Assembly (NCBI GenBank): GCA_030674185.1
Contig: CM060312.1
Location: 67,838,237-67,902,236 of the forward strand
From: Monoplex corrugatus
Lineage: Eukaryota; Mollusca; Gastropoda; Littorinimorpha; Ranellidae
DNA length: 64,000 bases
Direction: 5' to 3'
Position numbers and translations under genes: made by a program. This document shows positions 41,628 to 53,500 of this stretch, one piece after another. Positions within the stretch are counted from its first letter, which is position 1. Each line of letters begins with the position of its first letter. The notes under the pieces are model-generated. The model searched no databases, was not told the origin of the DNA, and was given only the letters and a program-made list of their open reading frames with translations.

Positions 41628-44596
41628 TCTTCATCATCACCAGGTGCCTTGCCGCATGGCGTTGGCGATCATGGACTTCCATCTGTCTCTATCTCTTGTT
41701 GCCCCAGGCATCTCCGCCACCCTCCTCGTCTTCAGCCACTCTGCAAATCCCTCTACCATTTTCTCCCTGGGTCTACCTGGTGCTCTCTTTCCCTCCAGCT
41801 TTCCCGTTGTGACCAGGTGCTCCAAATCCCCCTTCCTCATAAAATGGTCTATAAATGTTGCCTGTCTTTTCCTAATCTTCCTTATGAGTGATCTACTTGT
41901 GTCTGCCTCCATCAAGACTGTCTCGATTGTTTTCTTTGCTGGCCATGGAACTCTCAACATTCTTCTTAGAAACCACATCTCGGCTGCCTCAATCTTGCTC
42001 TGGCTTTGCTTGCTGACTGTCCACGCCTCACATCCATACAACAGTATTGGTTCTGTATAACATTCAAGAACTCTCTTCCTGATGTTAATTGATAGGCATT
42101 TGTTGGTAAGAATGCTTGTCATCTTCTTGAATGCTGTTTTGGCTTGGCCGATTCTGCCGGCTATTTCCGATGGGCATCTGCCGTCTGATGAAATGATCAT
42201 TCCAGGTATTTGAACTTATTAACCTGTGTCAAGGTTGTGCCATTTGCTGTTATTTTGCATGAGGGGATTTCATGTTTTTTACTGATCACCATGACTTCAG
42301 TCTTCCTGCTGTTTAGTTCCAACCCCTTACCTTTGCTTTCTATTTCTAGTATATTCACAAGGTTTTGTAGGTCCCTTTCATTTTCTGCAATTAGCACGGT
42401 GTCATCTGTGTATCGAATGTTGTTTATCATTTTCTCTCCAACCTTTAAGCCAGGGTCTTCTCCTAGGTTTCTCATGATGTTTTCGCTGTAAAATGAAAAC
42501 AGATTTGGTGACAAAACACAACCCTGTCTGACTCCTCTTTTGATGTTTTGGAAAGAGCTTATATTGTTTTCTATTCTCATTGCAGCTGTTTGTTCCCAGT
42601 ACATATTCCTGATTATTCGTAGATCTTTTCCATCAACATCGAATCTCTCCAGTTGGTTGATCAATTCTTAATGTCGTACCTGGTCGAAAGCCTTGGTATA
42701 GTCAACAAAGCATAAATACAAATCCTTATTCATCTGAATTGACCTCTCTATGATAGTTCTTAGGATGTATATGGCATTAATAATTCCTTTCCCTTCCACA
42801 AATCCACACTGTTCTTCTGCTATTTCTCTTTTGATTCTATTCCTTGTCCTCATCATGATTATTCTTAACATGATTTTTGTTACATGACTCATCAAACTGA
42901 TTGTGCGATGGAGTTCGCATTCTATAGCCCCTGTCTTCTTTGGAAGTGCAATGAAAATTGATTTTGACATATCTTGGGGGATTTTTCCAGTGTCGTAAAT
43001 TTCATTTAGGAGGACTGTTATTTTTCTATAACAAATTCCTCCAGGGCTTCAATCATCTCTGTAGTAATGTTGTCTGGTCCTTGGGCTTTTCCTGGTTTTC
43101 AGTGCTGCTCTAACTTCATCTTTCATTATGGGTGGTCCTTCAAAATTCTTTTTTATAATGTGTTCTTCATTTCTGTCATCCTTAAAAAGGTCCTTAATGT
43201 ACTCTCCCCATCTGTCCAGTATTTTGTCTTTTTCCATGATAAGTATGCCATCTTTCGATTTTAAGCAACCAGTTGATGTGCATGCATTTTTCCTGTGGAC
43301 AATTTCTTCAGTTCGTCTGTACATACCCTAAGGATCCATTTTGTGTCGTTCTTCTATCTCTTTGCATTTTGTGTTAAGCCAAGCATCCTTAGCTTCATTG
43401 CACCTATACCTGATTTCTTTGTTTATCTTCCTGTATATCTCCTCATTTCTCTTTGCCCTCCTCCTTTCCTCCATCAAGCCCACAATTTCTTTAGTCATCC
43501 AGCTCTTTTTTGCATTTCTATCTGCCTTAGAGATTTCTTCACAAGCTTCATTTATCGAATTTCTGAACTTTGTCCATTGTTCCTCACTGTCACCAACGTC
43601 TTCCAGAGCACTGAATTTGTTTTGAACATGTACATTACATTTTTTACGTATCACTTCATCTGTCTTTAGGAGTCCAAGGTTTAGTTTGCTGATGCTTTTG
43701 GTCTGTTTCCTTTTCCTCAATTTCAGCCTAAACCTTCCCACTACAGGATTGTGGTCACTGTTGCAGTCTGCGCCTAGTAGTGTTTTTGCTGACAGTAAAG
43801 AATTTCTAAATCTTTTGTTGATCAGGATGTAGTCAATCTGATTTTTGGTATTATCTCCTGGACTCATCCAAGTCCATTTTCTTCTGTTAGGCTGCTCAAA
43901 CCAGGTGTTTCCTACTATGAACTCATTCATCTGTGCCCATTCTACAAGTTTCCCTCCCCTTTCATTTTGTGTACCAAGGCCATGAGGTCCAACTATATCC
44001 TTCACCCTATCCTGTCCCACTTTAGCATTAAAATCTCCCATTATGAATGTAACTTCTTGTGATTTACATTGGACCTTGGCCATCTCTAATACTTCGTAGA
44101 AGTTGTCGATGTCTTCCTGAGTACTTGCGGATGTTGGTGCATACACCTGTATGATGTTGATATCAAACGGTTTGCCTCCCAATTTGACCAGCAAAACTCT
44201 GTTAGACACAGCCCAGTATCCCTTAACTGCTTTTGATTTGCCTTTGTTCATTATGATGCCTACTCCTCTTTCATGTGAATTACCACCAGAGTATATCACT
44301 GTGTATTCTCCTGATGTTATCATGCCTGCCCCCTTCCATCTCACTTCCCTAGTCCTAAAATACTGATGTAAAGCCTTTCCATCTCCATTTTGATGTTGTC
44401 TGATTTTCCCTTCTGCAACAGTGTTCTGATGTTCCATGTTGCTATTTTGGTGTTTCTAAATTTGACTTTAGGTTTGATTTCGGTCGCAGTAGCTGGCTGA
44501 CGGTCTGGTGTCACCTGCGTCGCATGACAGTCCCTACCGGGCGAAGGTGCTCCTATTCACGTTGTTAACTTCATTCTTCATCTTTCTTTTGTCCAT
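41628..44596 (-). mobile_element. RTE-like LINE nested in the L2-like LINE, with 13-bp target duplication
   Basis: Nearly full-length (2.97 kb), minus strand. From the right: endonuclease starting KIATWNIRTLLQKGK (near 44445), a frameshift near 44355, then VRWKGAGMI, FIMGDFNAKVGQD, QIDYILINKRF and CNSDHNPVVGRF. An in-frame TAG lies at 43328-43330. RT follows at 42197-43050 with DLYLCFVDYTKAFDQV, GVRQGCVLSPNLFSFY and motif C IRYTDDTVLIAEN (YTDD). The C-terminal tail at 41637-42200 includes YGCEAWTVSK, RRMLRVPWPAKK and GKLEGKRAPGRP. The 3' tail is TGATGATGAAGA. Flanks GA(C/T)TGTTTACTCA at 41615-41627 and 44597-44609 form the target duplication. It has several frameshifts, so it is dead. Confidence 0.92.
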
Positions 44597-45276
44597 GATT
44601 GTTTACTCAGACATTAAAAACTGGATGACATACAATAAACTTCAGCTCAACGACGACAAGACAGAAGCTATCCTTATTGGCACCTGTCAAAAACTTTCTC
44701 AGCTGCCTCCTCTTTCTCTCCAATTATGTAACACCTCATTCCCAATTTCTGATTCAGCTAAGAACCTTGGTGTCTACCTTGACTCTACACTCTCCATGAA
44801 CAACTTTGTTTCTCAAACTGCTAGATCTTTCTACTATCACCTCCATCATATAAGCCTGATCAGGAAGTATCTCTCTGTCGAAACAACTGCAAAACTCGTT
44901 CTCTCTCGCATTGACTATTGCAATTCACTCCTGTCTGGTCTTCCCGCCTCCACCATTCACACCCTACAGCGCATTCAACACAATGCTGCACGCCTTGTAC
45001 TCAAAAAGAAAAAAGCTGACCACATCTCCCCTCTCCTGGCGGAACTTCACTGGCTCCCTGTATCAAAGCGCATACAGTACAAACTAGACACCATGTGCTA
45101 CAAAAGCCTCAATAACGCAGCCCCTGATTACCTGTCACGCGTACTTGAGATCTATGTTCCCTCACGTACCCTCCACTCTGCCTCTGATCCTCTCACTTTT
45201 CGCTTTCTACGCACTAAGCTCAATACCTACGGTCCACGTGCCTTCTCTGTTTTTGGTTCACTCTCCTGGAACAAAC
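44597..45276 (+). mobile_element. L2-like LINE copy 2, part right of the RTE insertion
   Basis: Frame YSDIKNWMTYNKLQLNDDKT, ILIGTCQKLSQLPPLSLQL, SLIRKYLSVETTAKLVLS, HISPLLAELHWLPVSKR to SFLVHS-like FSVFGSLSWNK. It is collinear with copies 1 and 3. It breaks off at 45276, inside the codons for SWNKLP, where flank-like sequence begins. Confidence 0.88.
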
Positions 45277-45880
45277 GTCAGGGGCATATCCCTAGACTAT
45301 GTACGTGAATGTATTTTATGTGTACTTTTTTTCCAGTTTGTTTAGGGTCAGCAAGGTGCTGTGCACGTTTCACGAAAGATATAGCCCTGATATGGCTGTA
45401 TACTGTTGGCTGGGCTTTTAATAATAACGACAAGAAGAATAAGATGATAACGATGGTAACAAGTGTCTTTTATACATAGGCAATCAGTCATAGCGACGTT
45501 GAAGATTCAGATCTGAAAGAAAACACGTCGCCTGTGTTTATTTTTCGTTGGAGTGTCCTTCAAAATGTCTGGCGGCACAGTCAAGCGCTTGAGAGTCAGT
45601 GTGTGAAATTGTATAACCTGCGTCAGCTTTCTTTGAGGAACTGTGAAGCGTAGACAAATTTACCGGGTAAAGTATGCTACAAGTTTTATCCAAGCTCGTT
45701 GATGGTAGCTGATTTGATTGGAGACTTCGCTTGGTTCCTTGCACAGACATAAGATGTCTGTGGTTCCTCTCCACCCAAATTCGAAGCTATACAGGCGTTA
45801 GCACCTGTTTATTACCATCTCACCATTTATGTCAAGTGGGTCTCTTATCTCGTTGTGATCTATGTGTATGTGTAGGCCTA
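45277..45880. other. Non-LINE insert containing a copy of the target flank
   Basis: Begins GTCAGGGGCATATCCC, nearly the same as GTCAGGGGTATATCCC at 41396-41411, just left of the LINE. It continues TAGACTATGTACGTGAATGT, nearly the same as the sequence to the right of the LINE tail at 46181-46200. The rest has no recognised gene. It seems to be flanking DNA that replaced part of the LINE 3' UTR. Confidence 0.6.
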
Positions 45881-45887
<7 letters not shown>

Positions 45888-45934
<47 letters not shown>

Positions 45935-45997
45935 TGTGTGTGTTTGTGTGTGTGTGTGTGCGCGCGCATGTATGTGTGTGTGTGTGTGTGTGTTTTC

Positions 45998-46059
<62 letters not shown>

Positions 46060-46174
46060 ATGTGTGTGTGTGTGTGCGTGCGTGCGTGCGTATGTGTATG
46101 TTCAGCGCTTAGATTTGATTTTTTCAAGATTTTGCACCATATAAATATTGTAATTATTATCATCATTATCATTG
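45888..46174 (+). mobile_element. L2-like LINE copy 2, 3' UTR microsatellite and tail
   Basis: (GT)n/(GCGT)n block at 45888-46090, then CAGCGCTTAGATTTGATTTT, a CACCATATAAATATTG end and (ATT/ATC)n tail. Same order as at 31973-32145. Confidence 0.85.
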
Positions 46175-46214
46175 TATCCCTAGACTATGTATGTGAATGT
46201 ACTTGTATGTGCGC

Positions 46215-46605
46215 TTAGGCCATGTTTTAAGTCAGCCATATAAGGTCATATTTCAAGTCAAACAAGTCATGCAGCCACATTGGGCCATATTTCAAGTCAG
46301 TCATCCAGCCTTATTACGCCATGTCTCAAGTCAGTCATCCATACATATTGGGCCATGTTTCAAGTCAGTCATCCAGCCATATTTGGCCATGTTTCAAGTC
46401 AAGTGAGTCATCCAGCCATATTAGGCCTTGTTTCAAATCAGTCATCCAGCCACATTAGGCCATGTTTCAAATCAAGTCAGTCATCCAGCCATATTAGGCT
46501 ATGTTTCCCGTAAGTCATCCAGCGATATTAGGCCATGTTTCAAGTCAAGTCAGAAATCCAACCGTATTAGGCCATGTTTCAAGTCAGTCATAATCAACCT
46601 GTTGT
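46215..46605. repeat. 34-bp minisatellite, about 11 copies
   Basis: Unit GCCATGTTTCAAGTCAGTCA followed by TCCAGCCATATTAG, with variants of 33-39 bp that carry an extra AAGTC. Confidence 0.93.
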
Positions 46606-46985
46606 CAATTATGGACCTGCCAATTTGATGTCTGCTAAACCGGCTCTTACATGGAATGCTTACAGTCTGTCTTGTTTTCAGCCACCAGGCAAAGATGTAC
46701 CTTGGTTCAGTCCCCACCAGCCCTGTTTTCCTCTTGGTGGTCAGAGACTAGCAGGCTGTACTCCAGGCGTGATAACACAAGATCAATTTGTTTTCCAGCC
46801 AGCGCCTATCTGCTTCATCCAGTGGACACAGAAAGCGTCACAGTCAGTCAAATGCTTCCAATATGATTTCACAAAATACGTACAGTATCCCACTGCCAAA
46901 TGTCCACAATGCACCTCCCAGTCAAGGAACACAGAATCCAGATTCTCGTCAAGAGCAATCACACCCTAGATATCCATTTGTACCT
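46606..46985 (+). pseudogene. Possible Ser/Pro/Gln-rich upstream exon of the plus-strand host locus
   Basis: Coding-like composition with frame changes: VNYGPANLMSAKPALTWNAY near 46606-46670, and in another frame PLPNVHNAPPSQGTQNPDSR near 46895-46955. Polypyrimidine-AG acceptor-like sites occur at 46668-46681 (TGTCTTGTTTTCAG) and 46787-46799. The SINE at 46988 interrupts what follows. It could be an N-terminal low-complexity exon of the gene whose later exons lie at 52.6-58.2 kb, but nothing here proves it. Confidence 0.3.
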
Positions 46986-46987
46986 TG

Positions 46988-47150
46988 CAGTTTCAGTTTC
47001 AGTTTCAGTTTCTCAAGATGACGTCTCCGCGCTCGGAATGAATTCCGTATGCACTAACGTCACAGGTGCCACGTGTATGGTGATCATGGATCAAGCCTTA
47101 AGCCTGCACATAAACACATGAGCTGCCAGGTCCTGAGGCCCTACCTAGAC
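46988..47150 (+). mobile_element. GTTTCA-type SINE, uninterrupted copy
   Basis: Starts with four CAGTTT repeats and TCTCAAGATGACGTCTCCGC, then GAATTCCGTATGCACTAACG, CAAGCCTTAAGCCTGCACAT and CCAGGTCCTGAGGC. Serves as the empty-site reference for the MITE insertion at 27915. Confidence 0.9.
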
Positions 47151-48049
47151 TATGTTATACCTAGTGTATGTTTTATACTGGTATTTTATCAGCCTACCAC
47201 TGGAATAATCTTAGTTACGTGTAAATGACATGTGTGTGTGTATCTTACCTTCAAAAAAAGAACATCTGTATAAAGTAAATAAACGAATAATTAAAAGTTC
47301 TGATTCACAACACAACTAGCTATTCTGTATAAACTCGTCTCACATGACAGAGCCAGCCCCACCCCAATTCCCATCCCCCCATAGTCAATGCCCAAATGCT
47401 CAGCCTATCAACTAGGTGACCCCAATATTTTCTTAATCATCGATAGGTAAGTAAGTAAGTCAGTAGGTAAGTAAGTAAGTAAGTAAATAGGTAAGCAAGC
47501 AAGTAAGTAAGCAAGCAAGTAAGCAAGCAAGCAAGCGAGCGAGTGAATAAGTGAATAAGAAGTAAATAAGTAGGTGAATAAATAACTACAAAATAAAGGA
47601 GATGTAGATAAATAAACAGGTAAGAGATGAAAATAACAAACAACAATAAACACATGCATATATCCACATGCCTGCACACAGACATATACACATACATTCA
47701 TACATACTCACCCATATCGACACAGCATGATGGCTGACAACAACAGCTACAACAACAGCAACAACAACAACAACACCAGCAAAGAGGAGACACCCATATA
47801 TACATATCACGACCAACTTACAGAATATCTGAATAACAATCAACAAACAGCCCACAAACGCACACACAGACGGTTTGGCCAACTTGCTTGTTCTTCAATT
47901 GTCTGTTTCTTTTCTTCACTTTTCCTTTATCTCTGTTCCAGGAAAAGCCCAAGTACTTTCCATTCCACGCTGTAGGCGTCTGTGCAGTGTTACTTTTGAG
48001 ATGACACCAATGTTGGTCTGACTGATTAATGAGAGCTCTTGTTTTTCCT
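47151..48049. other. No gene; (GTAA/GCAA)n block
   Basis: AT-rich sequence with a tetranucleotide repeat of AAGTAAGT and AAGCAAGC at 47443-47580, and (AAC)n at 47738-47775. Nothing else recognised. Confidence 0.6.
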
Positions 48050-51000
48050 TTCATAGTGGATTTCTAGCCCTTCCTCTATCTATTCCTTTTTGACAAAGGC
48101 GTTCGATAGTATGATGACACATTTTGTTCACGAAGATATGATTTGAAGCGTCTAAGGACCTCAGACTTTCCCAGATGGAGAAGTTTTGTTGTAGTGGCAT
48201 TGCCTGCATGTTTATAGGCCCGTTCATTTCCCTTAACACCAGCGTGTCCAGGGCAGTAGATCCACGTGAGACCTTTTAGGTTGATACCGTTCATTGCTTT
48301 GTGCCATTCTGGGGTTCCTACTCCATTTTGCACTTTTTGAAGTAGATTAATTGAGTCAGTCAGGATGACGGCTTGGCTTTCTTTCCTGTCGTCATCCAGT
48401 GAGGTTAGCCATTGTAGTGCATGTGTGGCTGCCTCACTTTCCATCGTCAGACTGGAGGTTGTGATATCATATGTAGCGTTTTCTTCATGTTAAGTGTTTC
48501 CATTCTGTTTGACAGTGAAGCCCCGTCCAGATTTGTTATTGGTGACTGAGCCATCCGTGTATATGATTATATCTTTGGGGTTGCAGCTTAGTTACTCCAT
48601 GAGTTCAATTTTCGCATTTGTTTTCCCTTGTGGCCACTCACGACAGTGTCTCCCTAGATCTTTGGGTATGATAGTTTTGTACGGATTGTTGAAACAGTTT
48701 GGATGTTTTCCCATTCCTTTGTCCCTTTGAGTTCTGTCAGTTGACACACATGCTGAATAGAGTCTTCTGCCTGTCCCATCCATGATTTTCCACGTTGGAG
48801 TCTGTTGCCTTTTGCTGTTCCGATCATCTGGTGGAGTGGGTTTTCTGGGTTCTCCAATGCCCTGAAATATGCCTTTACTTGTTCTATTTTGTGTCTTGAC
48901 TGTATTGAAGGAAGGACGAGCAGGTATCGTATAGTCACCGTGGGTGTGTCTTTTGTGGTTCTGAGGATCACTCTCATTGCTTCATTATGTATTCTTTATA
49001 GTTTTAGCAGGTTTGTCTGTGACAACGTAGTGAGGCCCAGGCCATAATCGATGACACTCAGTATTACAGCTTGGTATAGTTGAAAGAGATGACGTTGTTC
49101 AATGCCTTTAGCTGCCATTGCTTTCAGGATTGAAAGGCCTTTTTTACATTTGAGTGTAGTGGTTTCCACATGTTTTCTGATGATTAACATTCTATCAAAC
49201 TGATGCCAAGGTAGTGTAAGTTGTTTGTTCGCTCGATATTGGTTCCTCTGAACGTAACTGATGGACGTTTTTCGCTCATCGCTTTTGTTGTCAAGGGTGC
49301 AGAACAGTACCTGTGCTTTGGTGGGGTTGATTTCTGATCTAGTTTCCTGGCACCACTGGTCTACATTATTTAACTGTTCTTGCACTGGTTTGTTTCTTTC
49401 TGATGCATTCTTACCTGTGTTGTAGATGAATCCTTCATCAGCAAAAGTGAGGATACGGGCTAGTCCGTTGTTGTTTAGGTCAGCAAGCCCTTTTGTATAT
49501 ATGTTGTAGAGAACAGGGGAAAGTGGTGATCCCTCAGGGAGTCCCATGGAGAGTTTTTGTGGTGCTGAACACCAGTTTCCAAGTCGTAGGACTACTGTTC
49601 GTTCTTGGAGTGTAGCAGCAATCCATCTTGTGACTGTCATGCTGACACCATATCGCTGAAGTAGTTCCTTGAGTAATGTGAACTGTACTTTATTGTACGC
49701 ATCCTCTAAGTCAATGGCTACAGCTAGAATTTTTTCTTTGTTGTGAAAACCTTCGTAGACTTCGTGAGCAAAGGCAGCTGCGTTTTCCCATGTACTTTTT
49801 CCTGTTCTAAAGCCTCCTTGGTTAGGTGGGAATATTTTCCTGTCTTCTAGGTCTCTAGCTAATTTCTTTGCTATTATGTTTTCCATCAGTTTCCCAATTA
49901 CGTTTTGCATAGTCAGGATGCGATATCCATTTAGTTTGCAATGATCTTTACCCGGTTTGGGTAGTACTTTAGGAAGCTGTGTCCAGTCTTCAGGAACCTG
50001 ACCTTTCTCAAAACTGTCTTGATGGAGGGTGTACAATTCAGGTTTATCGTTTTCAGACGGCGTTTTGATGTCACAGTATCGAATCTTGTCTAGACCAGGA
50101 GCTGTGTCTTTTCTGCACCGTGCAAGTTTTTCATGCATTTCTTGTTCAGTTGTTTCATCATCTAGTCCAGTCTGTGCCAGTTTTTTGTTTAGGTCCACGA
50201 TGAATTTTGTTTTCTCTTCAAGATTTTTCTGATCACTTTGTTGTATGAAACGCTTTAGTAGGGCTTGTACTTCCTCTTCGTTTGTTCTTAATATGGTTCT
50301 ATCCTTGTTGGTGATATCTGGTATGGTGGTGTTTGTGGTTTTCCCTTCCATCTGTTGATAGAACTGCCAGAATTGTGACTGTGTTGTGTCAGCGCTGAAT
50401 CCTGCACAGAATTGTGTCCATTTATTGTCTTTTGCTACCTGGGCTATTGTTTGAACCGTTCTGTTTTTTCATCCATGTTTCTTTTATACTTGTCCAGTTT
50501 TCTAATGCTCTTAATATCTGAGTGATGTCCTCTTCTGTGTTTTTGCCAGGTTTTTACAGCAGCTCGTTTTTCTTTCCAGGCAGTCTCTGTCAGTCTGTGT
50601 CATTGTTCCACCAGGGAGGTTGTTGTCTAGATGTTTGCTTGTTTCCTGTTTTCTGTTTTCTGTTTTGCTTTCATAGTTCTCAGTTTAGAAACAATATCAG
50701 ATTGTATACTGTCATATTGAAACGGGTTTCTTGGTTGACATACAGAGTTTCTAGATAATATGTTTCATTATACTGAAAACCACTGGAAGGTGGTCGCTGC
50801 CATGTGTGTTCAGTGTCTCTGCACTCATTAGTGGTGTTAGTTTAGGAGAGATGAGTGCTGTATCAATGGTGCTGTCTGTGTCTCCTTGGGTTGGTGATGT
50901 TGTTGTGAGTGAGCTGAACTGGATATCGCACAGCATCTCTTCCAGAGCATGTCCCTGGCGTTAGTTCCGTTCTGATCCCACATTGCAGATCTTGCATTGA

Positions 51001-51640
51001 GATCGCCACATACCGTAGTAATGTCTCTAGTTCATCTTCAATTTCTTCTAGGAAGTTCCACCTTGTTTTTGAGGTACAGGATCCTGGGTGCACATAAGCA
51101 TTGATGAGTACAATGTTCTTCTGTTTTTCGTTTGGAGTTTGAAGGCATATACCTAGCAGTTCACATGAATTTGTACACCATCGTTATAGATCTAATATGG
51201 ACACTTTGTCTTTCAGGTTTTTTTGATGACTATAGCCAGTCCTCTGCCATCATGTTTCTGAATGATCTCAGTCTTCAAAGTCTATTGGGTTTCCTTGGTG
51301 TGTTCTAGTTTGTTGTAGACACAGTATATCAAAGTCGTATGCTAATTTCTCAATGGTTGATATCCTTTTTCTTGCACTGGCGCAGTTCCAGGTACATATT
51401 CTGAAATATTTCTTGGAGAGCCGTTCATATTTTGTCATCTTTTTGGTAATTTTTGCACGTTTCGTCATTCTTTTTCTTCTACTTTCTTTTGTCCTTGCTC
51501 CAGTAGTATATTTTTCACTCCCACCCTGGAGTCTGCCGGTGGGAACCGCTGTTCCAGTAGCATATTTTTCGCCCCCACCCCGGAGTCTGTTAATGGGTAG
51601 CGCGGTCGTTGTATTGTTATATAAACAAGCGCACATGGCC
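48050..51640 (-). mobile_element. Ingi-like LINE relic, endonuclease, RT and RNase H
   Basis: Minus strand, from the right: a basic leader (RRKRMTKRAKITKKMTKYER) and endonuclease start ICTWNCASARKRIS with LCLQQTRTH, where QET is expected. The endonuclease end DTALISPKL...GSDHLPVVF is at 50751-50936. RT is an open frame at 48996-50351 with DTAPGLDKIRY, LAVAIDLEDAYNKVQF (motif A), SMGLPEGSPLSPVLYN (motif B, E where Q is usual) and motif C TFADEGFIY, where the second Asp is Glu. RNase H lies at 48076-48500 with AVILTDSINLLQ and WIYCPGHAGVKGNERA. The IDLEDAYN wording suggests the Ingi/Vingi branch. Stops and frameshifts separate the domains. A 60-bp tandem duplication lies near 51500-51600. Confidence 0.85.
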
Positions 51641-51844
51641 TACTCACATGCACACGCGTATCTAATATTGCATACACAATGACATATAATCACACGCAGA
51701 TGCGTATAACATTCTAACAACAAATACTTTTACCAAAGTTGATATAGCATACATCGTTTTGAGTACTTGTGGTGATATTAGCGATGCTGGTTGGTAGTAT
51801 TTATAATGTTTCTCCTTTCATATACATACACCCCAACACACATA

Positions 51845-51866
51845 CACGCGCACACGCGCGCGTGCG

Positions 51867-51912
<46 letters not shown>
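51845..51912. repeat. Alternating CG/CA tract
   Basis: CACGCGCGCGTGCGCGCGCG followed by (CA)n, about 70 bp of strict purine-pyrimidine alternation. Around it, 51641-52109 shows no gene. Confidence 0.9.
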
Positions 51913-52109
51913 GTAACTGATATATTTTAGATTCATTTCCGTCTATTTGTCAAATTGGTTTCCTCTCACGGGGCCCAGCAGATAGGCTAGACAAGGTATG
52001 ATTGAAGCATCTGGCTTGCTAGTAAAAGTCGGACTTGTGGAGTTATTATACCTAATATGTATAATGGAAAATGTGGCAGTACATTTTAAGTGTTTATGGA
52101 GCAGTGTTC

Positions 52110-52410
52110 TTTGAGCGGATATTATTACACATATCCCAAATACTGTTGTGAAAGCAGATACCTCTAACAGTGGTAGACAGCAGAATGTTAGAAAAAACAT
52201 GTATCTTTCATTGTAGTTACACTCATCTCTAATGTTGTTGTAAAAGTAGAGTTATACTCAACCAGTGCTAAACACAAGGATGTTAGAAAAAGCACTTATT
52301 TATATTCATTATACTTACACTTATCACTAATGCTATTGTAAAAGCAGATAGCTGTAACAGTACCAAATAGAAGAATGTTTGAAAAACCACTTATCTTTCA
52401 TTATTTTTGC
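52110..52410. repeat. Tandem repeat, three copies of about 95 bp
   Basis: Copies carry (G/A)ATGTTAGAAAAA near 52184, 52278 and 52373, each followed by an ATCTTTCATT or TATTCATT run, and TAATG(T/C)T(G/A)TTGTAAAAG in between. Confidence 0.8.
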
Positions 52411-52621
52411 TCTTCTTGCACATGTCACCACTGTAGAGATCACCAAATGGAAGAGACAAGCCGTGTGTGTGTTGCAGTGTGCCTTCTGCATCTTTAATCA
52501 TCTGTTATGTAGTACTGATAAGGATCAGAGTTCAGCAGTTTCCCAACTTGGATGTAACATTTAAGTTAACAGCCAGTGGCTTCATACACCTTCCAACGAG
52601 CATAATAACATTTCATCCACT

Positions 52622-53084
52622 ATGAGCCTTAGTGGTATAAAGCAGAGGGTTCAGACTGCTTCCCTACCGTCGTCCATTTCATCCCAACATGTTGGATACA
52701 GTCTATTGAATTCTACTTCTGAACATCAAAGTTCATCGACATATGCATCTATATCAGACAAACATTGTACAAATCAACATCTCGAAAAAGTTATGAGGAA
52801 CAAATGCCAGTCTCTTCCACGTCACAGACTTCGCCCATTTTGTATTCTTTTCCCTTTCCCTGGCAAAGTCAGCACAGTTTGAACTTGGTATGCCCAACCG
52901 TTCCGACATTTACGGCCAGTGGAATCTACGCATCTCAGCCTCGTGTACAAATCCACAGAACTGGGTCCGGGTTTCTTCTTCATCTTCTTCTTCTGCTGCT
53001 GCTGCTACCATGTCTTCTAAACAATCAAACACTTCATCCACGCAGCCATCTTCTTCCCAGCAGGGAAATCATCAGTCAAAAAAG
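52622..53084 (+). pseudogene. N-terminal Ser/Gln-rich exon of the plus-strand nuclease-like gene
   Basis: Plus strand, three consecutive frames with coding-like, Ser/Gln/Pro-rich composition. SGIKQRVQTASLPSSISSQH starts at 52630, KSYEEQMPVSSTSQTSPILY in the next frame from about 52790, then [20 protein letters not shown] and QPSSSQQGNHQSKK to 53084 in the third. Frameshifts near 52785 and 52955 are needed. The exon ends AAAAAAG before donor GTGATG, in phase 0. The next exon at 54502 begins in phase 0, so the splice would be in frame. The 5' limit is uncertain. A low-complexity N-terminus before the domain exon fits the family as I recall it. Confidence 0.5.
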
Positions 53085-53500
53085 GTGATGTTACATTATG
53101 ACAGTTCTATAATGCATTCAAAAAAAAATTTAGGCCATCATGATCCACTGCAAAACATTGTCTGACATCAGATTTGTTCTCGATGGTAATTGCTTTGCTT
53201 AGATCATCTCAACTTCAAAAGGTCTTTTGGACCCATGAGCCTGATCAGCGCTATGACTTTAGGTTGGTTTGATAATTTTGTTCCTTGAGAACAAACGTAA
53301 CAGCAGTAGTAATATCATCAGTTGTTAGTGATAGTAGTCACTGTGGTGCCAGTATGTTAATATTAGTAATGCTGTCGTATTTTCTGCTCTTTTTTGTTCT
53401 TTCCCTTTTTTGAAATGTCAGTTACATGAAATCCACAGAGTAACGTTTCTATGATTTTAGGGAGTGCTACACACGTCCTTGTTTTGATCTGTTTCATGTG
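53085..53500. other. Intron sequence, no recognised feature
   Basis: AT-rich stretch between two exons of the plus-strand locus. Confidence 0.5.

Noticed and set aside
44151..44437. ATG at 44437 as the true start of the RTE-like endonuclease
   Set aside because: The residues after it are out of frame with the domain. The real start motif KIATWNIRTLLQ lies in another frame and joins through a frameshift near 44355.
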